Source of the DNA: an uncultured Lachnospiraceae bacterium
GTDB lineage: Bacteria > Bacillota > Clostridia > Lachnospirales > Lachnospiraceae
DNA length: 48,959 nt
Reading direction: 5' to 3'
Assembly: GCA_947588005.1 (NCBI GenBank)
Contig: CANPYE010000006.1
Location: 1-48,959, forward strand
Both the position numbers and the translations under genes were made by a program. Shown here piece by piece: positions 18,781 through 28,032 of this stretch; position 1 is the first letter of the stretch, and every line of letters begins with the position of its first letter. Below the pieces are notes generated by a model. It did no database searches. It was given only the letters and a program-made list of their open reading frames with translations, and was not told where the DNA came from.

Positions 18781-19380
18781 TTACAGTGTCACGCCGGGAT
18801 TCTGTTCAAGATAGGCACAAAGTTCATCATAGGTCATTTTGGAAGTGTCTACCTCTGTTCCGGGCTTCTGCTCCCCGGAAGCGCCCGGCTGAAATCCTTT
18901 GAAGGTGTTCTTGCCCTGTTTCTTTTCAGCGAACAGGTAAGCATCCGACTTCTGAAGCGCCGTAAGCTGTTCATCAACACCCGTTGCCTTGCCATCTTCC
19001 CCAAGTTTTACTTTGGTCATATCCAGCAAGGCCCTTACCGCTTTGGTGTTTTTGGCCCCGGCAGCCGTAAGCGCCGTTTCCAGTGCGTTATCCAGTTTCA
19101 GCGCTGCGATCTCCGCATCATGCGCCTTCTTCTGATCGGCGTTCTGCTTCTGCAAATCCTCGATCTGCTTCTTCAGGTCTGCGTTATCCCCGGAAGATTT
19201 CTTCAAATCTTCAAGCTGCTTGTCACGATCTGAAATCGACTTTTTGGCCGTTTTCAGTTCTTCGTTGACTTCGTTGAACCTTGCTTTGGTAACAAAGTTC
19301 CCGTCCAGGGATTCCATAACCTTCTTTGCCTGTTCCTCTGTCAGCCCCATAGCAATCAAATCTTCTTTTTTCATGTTCAC
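18781..19380 (-). CDS. Capsid scaffolding protein
   Basis: MKKEDLIAMGLTEEQAKKVMESLDGNFVTKARFNEVNEELKTAKKSISDRDKQLEDLKKSSG coiled coil. Confidence 0.9.
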   Translation of the reverse strand: MNMKKEDLIAMGLTEEQAKKVMESLDGNFVTKARFNEVNEELKTAKKSISDRDKQLEDLKKSSGDNADLKKQIEDLQKQNADQKKAHDAEIAALKLDNALETALTAAGAKNTKAVRALLDMTKVKLGEDGKATGVDEQLTALQKSDAYLFAEKKQGKNTFKGFQPGASGEQKPGTEVDTSKMTYDELCAYLEQNPGVTL

Positions 19381-19494
19381 TCCATCCTTTCATTTACGTT
19401 GTTTTCCGTGGGTGACGAACCACGAATGAATCTTGTTCTTTACCGTCTGCAATGCCAAAAAGACGAATTTTGAAAAATAAGCATGAAAAAAGCA

Positions 19495-19523
19495 CCCTTG
19501 AAAAGTTAATTTCAAAAGTGCTT
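19495..19523 (-). terminator. Terminator-like hairpin containing a copy of the 18-bp palindrome
   Basis: Minus strand AGCAC-TTTTGAAATTAACTTTTCAAGG-GTGCTTTTTT. Confidence 0.5.
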
Positions 19524-19759
19524 CATTTCTTGCGTTTTTCCTTTTCATAGAACTCACACCGTTCACCGCCATAAATTACTTCATCCGGCTTACCGTGTGA
19601 ATCATTCGCCCCGTAGATTTTGCAATATCTCGTTTGCGGCTGCCGCCCGATAGGCTCAATTACTTCACAAAAAATACAGGTAGAACATTGTTCATGGGTG
19701 GTTTCCCGTGCCCCCATAAAAACGGGCTGGTGCAAATTACTTTCGGTTTGCTTCTCCAA
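19523..19759 (-). CDS. Small cysteine-containing phage protein
   Basis: TTHEQCSTCIFCEVIEPIGRQPQTRYCKIYG...GERCEFYEKEKRKK. Confidence 0.65.
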   Translation of the reverse strand: MEKQTESNLHQPVFMGARETTHEQCSTCIFCEVIEPIGRQPQTRYCKIYGANDSHGKPDEVIYGGERCEFYEKEKRKK

Positions 19760-19763
19760 TCAA

Positions 19764-22514
19764 TCACCTACTTCCTTTATATCCGGGCATATCTTCTACA
19801 AATTCGTATCCCTGTTCAGGGTGTACTTCCAAATCCATAAAGATTGTTCTGCCGCTCTTTTCCATCTTCGTAATACGGTAATATGCGCCACGCTGGATAA
19901 TCATTTCACTTTCATAACCGAACGTAGATTGTGGATCAATGCCGTTCCACGATTTACCACCGCCATTACCGAAAGCGGAAAACGGTTCGGCATACATCAT
20001 TTGTGTACCCTTTGGGGAATAGATATTCATAATTACGTCACCAGAAAAGCCTTTTCCTTTAGCAACGCCGGTTGACGTAAACGCCCAAATTCTGTTTTCC
20101 TTGCCTACAAACTGTTGAAGCTGATCGTGTGTCATTTTCCCAAGGGTTCCATCAGGCAAGTTGAGAAAACTTTCAATCGCTTCAGTACCACATCCACGCT
20201 GCAACCACACGTCAAAATCATAACTGGATTTACTGATTATATCCGTCATGCTCTTGATCTCTTTATATGCGCCTTCATAGTTCAGATCAACGTTTCCAAC
20301 GCCTTTATTGTTATGGCTCCCCCAGCCGCCTTGAAATCCAGAAAGTGGCCGGTTGAACTTTCCAGAACCAGAAGTATAGTCATATATGGCGTGTCTTTCC
20401 GTGCGATTTGCGGCACGCCACACATCCCCGCACACTTGCCTTAAACGATCATCTGCTTCTTTGGTGGATTTCGCCCACATGGCCGCATCTTTGCGATCCT
20501 GTGAAAAGGTGTCGTCCACCGCTCCAAGTATATCACCGTTTTCAAGTTTCTGCAAATCAGATTGAACTTTCTTGATCTTGTTCTGAATATCCGAAAGCTC
20601 TTTCTGAATATCGCTGTACTTCTTGCCCTCTGTTTCCAGTTCCCCAAGCTGCTTATACAAATCCTGGTACTTCTTCATCAAATCAGGATCGGTTTCAGTA
20701 AGGAACTTGCCCTCATAATATTTCTTCTTATCGGCAATGTTCAAAGAAGCATAGTCAGCCGTGGTAACGTCCTTGTTGTACCAAATCCCGGAATAGGTCT
20801 TGATTTCAAAATCATCAAGTTTCTGTTGAACTTCTGCCTTTTGGGCTTCCAAATCTAACTGTTCCTTAACCAGCGCCTTCTTTTGTTTGGCAATCAGCTT
20901 TTCGTTCAGCTTCTTTTCCCATTCCTCTTTCTGTTGCTGAATAGCTTCCATCTGCGAATGAATTGATTCCAGTTTTGCCTTTTCAAGCAAAGCATCCTTC
21001 GCTTCCTGTTTGGAAATCCCTTCGACGTTACCGAACGAATCCACATTATACCCCTGCTTCTGCAAATCTGCCGTAAGTTTGATTTGCTCATTTTCAAGGG
21101 CATCATATTTGATAACGTCTTCCTTACTACCTTTGTCAACCAATTCACCCCAGCCCCCGTATTTATCTTCAAGGCCAGTCATTTCATCCGATACCGTGTA
21201 AAACTTATCGGCGGCAACTGCATCTTTGTAAAAGGCATCAATGCCGCCTGCGTTTTTCACATCCTCAAAAGTAAAGCCGGAAGGGGAAAGAATACTGGTC
21301 ATTTGGTTTTCCAAATCTTCAAGCTGCACATCCGCATCAGCAACCAGGGCCTTCAGCTTCTTTTCCGTCAGATAAACCTTCTTCTCCTTCGGCGGTGCTT
21401 CTGGTTCAGGCTCTTTGTGGTGTGAATAGTGAAGCGCTGATCCGTCGTCGATCACATCAAAGCCGGATTTGTCGCCGCCGTTCACGAAAGTATCTTCCCA
21501 ATCCTGATATTTCATATCATCAGGAATATAATACGTTTTCCCGGTCTGTCCATCCCTCGCCGCACGTTCCCCGATCTGCCCGAAATTATCTTCAAAATAA
21601 GGAACCGTTGTCGTTCTGCAATGGGGATGAAACGGCGGGGCTGTCACGCCCGGCTGGTAGTCAGTCATGGGAAAATGCTTCCCGTCCATCATCCGGCAGA
21701 TTTCGGAAGTAAGGGAATCCAACGTTGCCACAATTTCAAACTGTTCAACGCCCAGGCTGTGGAAACAATCGCCTTGTGCCAAGGAACTGAAATAGGCTTC
21801 TTCTGTCATAACAAGCCGCCCAGCGTTATATTTAGAAGTGTTCATCTTTGCGGCAATCGCATCAATGGCCTTCTGTGGATCGGCCCCCAACATGATATTT
21901 TGGGTAAGTTCCTTGTGAACTTCCTGAATCAGCTTATCTTTATAGCCCCAAATCCTTTCAGAAAAATTGTACCCGTCAACTGCCCACGGCTTTGAAATTA
22001 TCTTTTCAATTTGTGCCTGATCTATACCGGCAATGTCAAACCCCACATTGAACCCCTTTTGAAGTTCATAGGCCGTGTGATAATATCCGCTGGTATAGAC
22101 TTTTCCCATAGTCCCGGAAAGCGTCATGCCTTGCTTCTGAAACAGTTCTTCAAGGCTCTGCCGGGTGTGCATCTTCAAGGCTTCCAGTTTGGAAATATGG
22201 AACTTCGCTGAAGCATTTTCAAGCTGCTTATCCCATCCGCCCATCAAAGCGTTTTCCTGTCCGTACTTGATATATTCCTGCACATCCCACTTAAATTCTT
22301 TCAGATCGGCCCCGTGAAGGTACTGCCGGGCTTCAGCAAGGGTGATTCCGTTGTTCTTCGCAAAACGTTCATACCACTTTGAAATCTGCCCTTCGATCTG
22401 CTTTCGTGCTTGCCTGTACTGCGCTTCAATATCCTTCAGGGCATTGGCCCCGATCTGGTTTTGCGCATCTTCAAGCTGCATGAACCGCTGTTTCCAGTAA
22501 TCGCTATTTTTCAT
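19764..22514 (-). CDS. Minor capsid / head morphogenesis protein (SPP1 gp7-like) with C-terminal ADP-ribosyltransferase domain
   Basis: Mid DSLTSEICRMMDGKHFPMTDYQPGVTAPPFHPHCRTTTVPYF; C-term DVWLQRGCG, WAFTSTGVAKG, TFGYESEMIIQRGAYYRI (R-S-ExE ART signature). Start MKNSDYWKQRF at 22514 preferred over track start 22547. Confidence 0.9.
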   Translation of the reverse strand: MKNSDYWKQRFMQLEDAQNQIGANALKDIEAQYRQARKQIEGQISKWYERFAKNNGITLAEARQYLHGADLKEFKWDVQEYIKYGQENALMGGWDKQLENASAKFHISKLEALKMHTRQSLEELFQKQGMTLSGTMGKVYTSGYYHTAYELQKGFNVGFDIAGIDQAQIEKIISKPWAVDGYNFSERIWGYKDKLIQEVHKELTQNIMLGADPQKAIDAIAAKMNTSKYNAGRLVMTEEAYFSSLAQGDCFHSLGVEQFEIVATLDSLTSEICRMMDGKHFPMTDYQPGVTAPPFHPHCRTTTVPYFEDNFGQIGERAARDGQTGKTYYIPDDMKYQDWEDTFVNGGDKSGFDVIDDGSALHYSHHKEPEPEAPPKEKKVYLTEKKLKALVADADVQLEDLENQMTSILSPSGFTFEDVKNAGGIDAFYKDAVAADKFYTVSDEMTGLEDKYGGWGELVDKGSKEDVIKYDALENEQIKLTADLQKQGYNVDSFGNVEGISKQEAKDALLEKAKLESIHSQMEAIQQQKEEWEKKLNEKLIAKQKKALVKEQLDLEAQKAEVQQKLDDFEIKTYSGIWYNKDVTTADYASLNIADKKKYYEGKFLTETDPDLMKKYQDLYKQLGELETEGKKYSDIQKELSDIQNKIKKVQSDLQKLENGDILGAVDDTFSQDRKDAAMWAKSTKEADDRLRQVCGDVWRAANRTERHAIYDYTSGSGKFNRPLSGFQGGWGSHNNKGVGNVDLNYEGAYKEIKSMTDIISKSSYDFDVWLQRGCGTEAIESFLNLPDGTLGKMTHDQLQQFVGKENRIWAFTSTGVAKGKGFSGDVIMNIYSPKGTQMMYAEPFSAFGNGGGKSWNGIDPQSTFGYESEMIIQRGAYYRITKMEKSGRTIFMDLEVHPEQGYEFVEDMPGYKGSR

Positions 22515-22689
22515 TGTCCCCACCGCCTTCCAGGAAGCGGGGAACAATCAGCCGGTAAAATGAATATTGGTTCTTTCCTAACACCGAAAGATTGAACTTC
22601 TTAAACCTAATCAACATGAACCAGGCCGCCACGGCGAAAAGCCGTCCAAGGATCGGGTTCAGATATTCCACTTCCAGGGGAACAGTCAC
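22504..22689 (-). CDS. Small phage protein (61 aa, GTG start) between portal and minor capsid
   Basis: GTG 5 nt after portal stop; VTVPLEVEYLNPILGRLFAVAAWFMLIRFKKFNLSVLGKNQYSFYRLIVPRFLEGGGDNEK; upstream part of the track ORF is out of frame with portal. Confidence 0.5.
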   Translation of the reverse strand: MTVPLEVEYLNPILGRLFAVAAWFMLIRFKKFNLSVLGKNQYSFYRLIVPRFLEGGGDNEK

Positions 22690-22693
22690 AACG

Positions 22694-24226
22694 TCAAACT
22701 TCCTGATCTTCGTCACCGGCCCCACCTTCCTTCTTTTGGCCCCCGCCACCCGGCGCAAACGGATCATATTGGTTCGCAAGCATTTCTTCCTGTTCCTTTT
22801 CCTTCTGCTTCTCCAACTTCTCCATTTCATCCTGCGGATCATCAATCCATGGGTGATTTGCAACCAGCGTTTCATCCGAAAGGATACCCACGGATTTACT
22901 GATATTGTCGATCACCTCAGATTCATTGATAAGAATATCCCTATCAAAGATAATGTCCACGTCTTCATTTTCAAAGTTGCCTTGCCCGGTATTGGCAAGG
23001 TGAACGTTGATGAACCAAAGGATTTCTTCAAAAGCGGCCTGCAATTCCGTTTCCATGTCGTTAGCGTCCAGGTCAATATCCGAATACATAGATTGAATAT
23101 TCATCTGGTTAGGATTGCCGGAAAGCCGATCATCCTTTGCGTCGTACCCCATGGCGTTTTCTATCAGGGCCTTCTTGAAAATCTCCACAATCGCCTTGTA
23201 ATTTTCAGAGTTCACGGTGATCTCCAAGGTTTCAACCCCGCCTTTGGTGTCCCCGTCATAGCGCACCTTAACGGCCCCATAGGTGGCAAGGTTCTTCCTG
23301 AATTGCCCAAGGTTTTCACCGTCATAGTTCTTCAGAACAAGAATCGTGTTCCTTGCATCCTCTTGCATATTGTTTTCAAAGTCCGAAAGCATAACGTTGA
23401 TTCCATCCTGCAAGGATTTCACATTCTTAATCAGCGGGGTTTCCGTTTCGTTGTATTTCAGCGCAATAAGCGGAACCCTTGTCCAGTTAAGCCCTGTAAC
23501 GTTCCCTTCTTCGTCCGTGGCGGTCAGGTGATAGGTGTTTGAAAGTTCATTTTCAACCGATACATCTTCAATCAGGCTTTCCCCATCAAGAATATATCTG
23601 TGAATCCCGTTCAGATCGTAAACTTCCACTTTCTGAATGATAACCGGGGTAGTACCTTCATACCCTGTTACCAGGTACAAGCGCACCGCAAAATCAAGAA
23701 CTGTATGTTCACTGTCCTTCCAGAATGGAAGAATTTCATAACCGGGGAAAAGCCTGAAAGCAAAATCCCCGTTATCGTCGTAATACGGGTATAACCAGGC
23801 AATCCCACCGTTCAGCGCCGCCTTTCCACCGTTCTTCAAAATTTTTTTGAACCGCTTATTGAATATCTTTTTCAAAAGTTCAACGTACTGTTCATTCTTA
23901 CAATCAATAGAAAACGGCTTTCCAAGAAGATAATTGGCCTTCTGGTTCACCATCTTCCTGTACTGGTTATCAATAATCCGATTATTGGGAAGGTTTTCAA
24001 CCACTTCCAACTTTCCGTTTTCCCCGATCATGGTTCTTTTCCGGGTGATTATATCGTGTTCATTCTCATAATACAGGAAGCCCTTGATCTGCATGATCCT
24101 CTGTGGTGACGCCTTCCATTTTGAGATTTCCCGTTCCAAAAATTCCTTATCTGTCATTCTGCTGTGTGCGCCATACATAACCAGATTAGAAATCTTTGCC
24201 GTAAGGGAATCCATAAGCCCCAGCAT
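22694..24226 (-). CDS. Portal protein (SPP1 gp6-like)
   Basis: YRKMVNQKANYLLGKPFSID...KILKNGGKAALNGGIAWLYPYYDDNGDFAFRLFPGYEILPFW. Confidence 0.93.
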   Translation of the reverse strand: MLGLMDSLTAKISNLVMYGAHSRMTDKEFLEREISKWKASPQRIMQIKGFLYYENEHDIITRKRTMIGENGKLEVVENLPNNRIIDNQYRKMVNQKANYLLGKPFSIDCKNEQYVELLKKIFNKRFKKILKNGGKAALNGGIAWLYPYYDDNGDFAFRLFPGYEILPFWKDSEHTVLDFAVRLYLVTGYEGTTPVIIQKVEVYDLNGIHRYILDGESLIEDVSVENELSNTYHLTATDEEGNVTGLNWTRVPLIALKYNETETPLIKNVKSLQDGINVMLSDFENNMQEDARNTILVLKNYDGENLGQFRKNLATYGAVKVRYDGDTKGGVETLEITVNSENYKAIVEIFKKALIENAMGYDAKDDRLSGNPNQMNIQSMYSDIDLDANDMETELQAAFEEILWFINVHLANTGQGNFENEDVDIIFDRDILINESEVIDNISKSVGILSDETLVANHPWIDDPQDEMEKLEKQKEKEQEEMLANQYDPFAPGGGGQKKEGGAGDEDQEV

Positions 24227-24300
24227 CTTCCCTCACCACCTTTCTATTGTGTAATAAAAGCAAAACCCCGGAAACACACGGTTTTCAGGGCTATTTGTTA

Positions 24301-24465
24301 CTAACATGATACTTTTGCGGTAAATCCTGCTGGATTCCGCTTTTCTTTCTCATAGACCAGATCAGTACCATCTTTCAGATTTATTTCAATCTTCAAATGG
24401 GTGTACGGTAGTTTTTCGGCCCATTGCTCAATCTTATCCAGGGCCTTCCAATCAGACTTATTCAA
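24301..24465 (-). CDS. Small phage protein (54 aa, TTG start overlapping terminase stop)
   Basis: Hand translation: NKSDWKALDKIEQWAEKLPYTHLKIEINLKDGTDLVYEKEKRNPAGFTAKVSC; not in ORF track. Confidence 0.45.
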   Translation of the reverse strand: MNKSDWKALDKIEQWAEKLPYTHLKIEINLKDGTDLVYEKEKRNPAGFTAKVSC

Positions 24466-25726
24466 AACTGAATGTTTCCCCCTTGCTGAAATCTTCCAGG
24501 GCGTACCTCATAGCGTCCATCAGGTGGTTAAAATCGTCAATCGGCTTGTTCAGCTTCTTGCCGGTCTTTGGGTCTGTGCCCCAGGTGTAATTGCTGATTT
24601 CTGTAAGGAAGTTCACACAACGGGGGTGAATGATAATGTGGAAATCCTGTATATAATCAATACCGTTGTTTATGCTGTCCTTCCCCTTCCTTGCCCTGTG
24701 GATATGCGATATTCCCAGGTTATACAGGCGGTCAATGCTTTTCGGCTCTGCACTGTCGGCCTTGATCCGCTCTTTTGAATACCCCATCTGAAGCACTTCA
24801 TCATAGATCGCTTCGTTGCTCATGCCCTTCTTATACATTTCATCAAACACCCATATAGTTTTTGCTGAAACGTCAATCAGGCCACAAAACAAAGCGGAAG
24901 GATCGTTCGTATATCCAAAATCCAGGCCGAAAGCGGATTGAACACTTTCCAAAGCCCTGATCTTGTCTATGTCGAAAGCCTGTTCTTCCCAATTCTCGAA
25001 GATCAGCCCTTCCACAATGCCCCAATCGCCCAAACCGGCCACACGGTAACGGCGTGGATTATTCAGGCGCATTGTTTCAAAAACCTTCTTGTCAGCCTTA
25101 TCCAGCCATTCATTACACAAATAGTTGGTGGTCATGGCAAGGGTTTCTTCGTCCGGATGGTCGAAGAACCGGGCCTTCAGCCAATGGTGTTCATTCCAGG
25201 GGTTAAAGGTAAGGGTGATCTGCTTGAACAGGCCGGTTTCTTCCGGGACGGCTCCACGGATAGATTCATCCAGCATATCAAAATCAGATTCCTTGCTGAT
25301 CTCATAGGCTTCTTCAATCCACATCCAGCAAAGATAGCCGTGTTCAACCGTGATCGAAGTTACCTTCAGCGGATCATCCAGGCCCCGGAAGTAAATCTTC
25401 TGCCCTGTGGGCTTATAAGTCATTTCCAGGGGGCTTTCCTTAATATCCCAAAATTCATCAACACCCAGCCGGTGGATCGCCCACTTCAGTTCTGTGAAGC
25501 AAGAATCTTTCAGGGTTCGGAACACCTTACGGACAACCAGGGTATTAGCTTCCGGGTATTTCATCATATTGACGATATACCAAAGGGCCGCCGTCTTTGA
25601 TTTCTTACTTGCACGGCTGCCCTTGCAAACCCTGTAACGGCCTTTCCACCGCCAGAATGTTCCGTATCCTTTCCCGACATAATCAGGAAGGTGTATTCTC
25701 TTTCCCTTAACCTTCATCATCAGCAA
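24458..25726 (-). CDS. Terminase large subunit
   Basis: GSRASKKSKTAALWYIVNMMKYPEANTLVVRKVFRTLKDSCFTELKWAI; GYLCWMWIEEAYEI; AFGLDFGYTNDPSALFCGLID. Confidence 0.95.
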   Translation of the reverse strand: MLMMKVKGKRIHLPDYVGKGYGTFWRWKGRYRVCKGSRASKKSKTAALWYIVNMMKYPEANTLVVRKVFRTLKDSCFTELKWAIHRLGVDEFWDIKESPLEMTYKPTGQKIYFRGLDDPLKVTSITVEHGYLCWMWIEEAYEISKESDFDMLDESIRGAVPEETGLFKQITLTFNPWNEHHWLKARFFDHPDEETLAMTTNYLCNEWLDKADKKVFETMRLNNPRRYRVAGLGDWGIVEGLIFENWEEQAFDIDKIRALESVQSAFGLDFGYTNDPSALFCGLIDVSAKTIWVFDEMYKKGMSNEAIYDEVLQMGYSKERIKADSAEPKSIDRLYNLGISHIHRARKGKDSINNGIDYIQDFHIIIHPRCVNFLTEISNYTWGTDPKTGKKLNKPIDDFNHLMDAMRYALEDFSKGETFSFE

Positions 25727-25949
25727 TCACCGCCTTATACCGTGGACAATGCCGGTTCACGCACCTGTGAACGTCCGCAAGCCCTTGCGTAAGATAGCCG
25801 TGATAATGCTTGCAATAAGCAACCGGGTAATAAGACAAATTCCCGTCGATCAATTCAACCATTGATTCCACTTTGGGCGGGTTATGCTTGAACCGTTCCC
25901 TTCTCCGTTTCCGCTGCCGCTTGACATTTCCCCGGTTCTTAATCTTCAA
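25707..25949 (-). CDS. Small Cys/His-containing phage protein between terminase subunits
   Basis: YCKHYHGYLTQGLADVHRCVNRHCPRYKAV. Confidence 0.65.
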   Translation of the reverse strand: MKIKNRGNVKRQRKRRRERFKHNPPKVESMVELIDGNLSYYPVAYCKHYHGYLTQGLADVHRCVNRHCPRYKAVIADDEG

Positions 25950-26361
25950 GATCGTCGCTCCCGTCGATCACAACGGGAACCGCACCGCTAACCGTGGAAT
26001 CCGTCTTTGTGCTGTACCCGTGGCGGGACATCCACAACCCGGCAAGCTGCGAAGGGATAGCGCCGATCTCAAACTTCATCCGTGCGTCAACCTCACATTC
26101 TTCTTTCATGCGTGTAACCATGTCAGCATATCGTTTATTGTCAGCATACCTTTCATAGAACGCTGCCCTCGAAATACCGGCGTACACACAAAAGCCCTCA
26201 ATCGTATAGGTCACGCTGCGTTTCAGTTCCTTGCTTACGAACTCCGAATTTTTTGAACTGAAATCATGGGTAAGTACCATCTGGTTATCACAATATGCTT
26301 TGTACCTCTCCCATGCGGCTTCAAGTTCTGCAACCGTCTTAAACTTTCGGGTTCTCCCCAT
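25939..26361 (-). CDS. Terminase small subunit / DNA-packaging protein
   Basis: TVAELEAAWERYKAYCDNQ...YTIEGFCVYAGISRAAFYERYADNKRYADMVTRMKEECEVDARMKFEIGAI. Confidence 0.85.
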   Translation of the reverse strand: MGRTRKFKTVAELEAAWERYKAYCDNQMVLTHDFSSKNSEFVSKELKRSVTYTIEGFCVYAGISRAAFYERYADNKRYADMVTRMKEECEVDARMKFEIGAIPSQLAGLWMSRHGYSTKTDSTVSGAVPVVIDGSDDLED

Positions 26362-26451
26362 GATTTCACCTTCTTTCCCTCAAAAATAAAACCGGCCACC
26401 AGGGGCATACGTCCCCGGCAACCGATTTTTCAGCATATATAATATCACACA

Positions 26452-26931
26452 TCAAGGTAAGGTAGGGTAGGTTCTTTCAAATTCCTGCAAAGCGTACCCG
26501 TGAAGTTCCTTCGTGTACTGGTATGTATAGTTCATTTCAACCGAAATCACTTCAAGGCGCTTGAACTCTACATATCGCTTATACAGTAATTTGATATACT
26601 TTGCATCCGACAAATTATGAATCTGCCCTATGATTTTATGCTTCAGATCAATGAAAGCATCCGTGTCCCGGTCAATTTCTTCTTCCAGGGAAAGCAATTT
26701 CACGATCCGATCAGCAAAGCCCGATTCCCCCGGCAGCTTCCCGCCTTTCACACGATCCTTTGACAGATCAGGGGAAGAAATGCTTGTAAGCTGTGCCCTC
26801 AAATCTGCCCGTTCTTGAATCTTCTGGTTCACAATCGTATCAAGCCGCTGAAGCTGCGACAAATATTCTTTTGCTTTCATAGTACAACTTCCTTTCTTCA
26901 TCTTGAACTGCTTCAAAGTCAGGCTTTTCAA
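26452..26931 (-). CDS. ArpU/DUF1492-like late regulator
   Basis: MKAKEYLSQLQRLDTIVNQKIQERADLRAQLTSIS...LYKRYVEFKRLEVISVEMNYTYQYTKELHGYALQEFE; upstream of terminase. Confidence 0.8.
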   Translation of the reverse strand: MKSLTLKQFKMKKGSCTMKAKEYLSQLQRLDTIVNQKIQERADLRAQLTSISSPDLSKDRVKGGKLPGESGFADRIVKLLSLEEEIDRDTDAFIDLKHKIIGQIHNLSDAKYIKLLYKRYVEFKRLEVISVEMNYTYQYTKELHGYALQEFERTYPTLP

Positions 26932-26950
26932 CGGTTTTCAGAAAATCGGT

Positions 26951-27158
26951 TCAAGTTCAAGTTCCTGTTTCTCTTACTATATATTTTTTGAAAAATCACA
27001 ATGATTTACATTTCTATTTTTCATCATATACAAAAAAGTTAAAAACAACTTGAACCATCTTGAACCGCCGCCCGAAAAGAATTGATTTTACAGGCTTTCA
27101 AGCGGTTCATGTTCCCACAACTACAACTTGAACTAATCTTGAACCCCAACTTGAACTT
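26951..27158. promoter_or_regulatory. AT-rich non-coding locus bordered by TTCAAG/CTTGAA iterons (candidate origin or regulatory locus)
   Basis: gttcaagttcaag (26951), cttgaaccatcttgaac (27049..27065), acttgaactaatcttgaaccccaacttgaac (27126..27156) around AT-rich 26978..27046. Confidence 0.4.
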
Positions 27159-28032
27159 TTGAAAATTTACTTTCAACTTTTTCACACAAATTCTTTATGA
27201 AGTCCTTCCGGGGAATCTGATTGATCCAGGCTTCAGGTATGCCATTCTCACCATCACACCCGTACATGATCCCGGCCAGGCCACCGGCCACGGCTGCAAT
27301 CGTATCCGTATCACCGCCCAGGTTTACGGCGGTAAGCACACAATCCCGGTAAGTGTCGGTGTGATATAAGCACCAAAGCGCCGCTTCCAGCGTGTCAACC
27401 ACATAGCCGGAAGATTTGACTTCGTCCCGCTCCATTTCCCATATCCCGGAAAGTCTGCGAAATTCCCCGCCCCACATTTCATCTGTCAGGATCGGGGACA
27501 GGCTTTTGCCTTTCATAAGCTGTTCCGCCACGATCACATATAATATACAGGCCCGCTTTGAAATAGGGTGGGCATGGGTAAGACTGGAAACGTTTACCAC
27601 ATCCGCATAGCTGGAATTGGCAAAGGCCAGCGGAAGAATCCGCATGAGTGAACCGTTCCCGTTGTCGGTCAGAAGATCCCCGCCACACTTCAACGGTTCA
27701 ACACCTCTTTGAAATCGTTCAATCGCTGCCCGTGTCGTGCCCCCAACGTCGAAAACCTGCCCGTAAGGTGTAAACCAAGCCTTTCCCAGCCAGTAAGAGA
27801 AATTCACCATAATATCCACAGTGTCGATCATCCCGGTTCTTCCAATGCTTTCCAGCGTGGCAAGGGTCAGGCTACTATCATCCGACCATGTGCCGGGCGG
27901 CTGGTTATACATTCCATACCCGACCATATCAACCGCCTTGAATGTGTCACGTTTCCGAAACTCGAAGGGAACCCCCAGCGCATCCCCGACCACAAGCCCC
28001 ATGATTCCATCATATACTTTTCCCATCCTCAT
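27133..28032 (-). CDS. ADP-ribosylglycohydrolase family protein (DraG/ARH-like)
   Basis: GLVVGDALGVPFEFR, PPGTWSDDSSLTLATLESI, TDNGNGSLMRILPLA, VNLGGDTDTIAAVAGGLAGIMYG (metal-site DD and DTDT motifs intact). Confidence 0.94.
   Translation of the reverse strand: MRMGKVYDGIMGLVVGDALGVPFEFRKRDTFKAVDMVGYGMYNQPPGTWSDDSSLTLATLESIGRTGMIDTVDIMVNFSYWLGKAWFTPYGQVFDVGGTTRAAIERFQRGVEPLKCGGDLLTDNGNGSLMRILPLAFANSSYADVVNVSSLTHAHPISKRACILYVIVAEQLMKGKSLSPILTDEMWGGEFRRLSGIWEMERDEVKSSGYVVDTLEAALWCLYHTDTYRDCVLTAVNLGGDTDTIAAVAGGLAGIMYGCDGENGIPEAWINQIPRKDFIKNLCEKVESKFSKVQVGVQD

Noticed and set aside
22690-22875. N-terminal part of track ORF 22504..22875 (MKRWLQITHGLMIRRMKWRS...)
   Set aside because: Out-of-frame reading of the portal gene 3' end; only the portion after 22689 is retained as a possible small gene.
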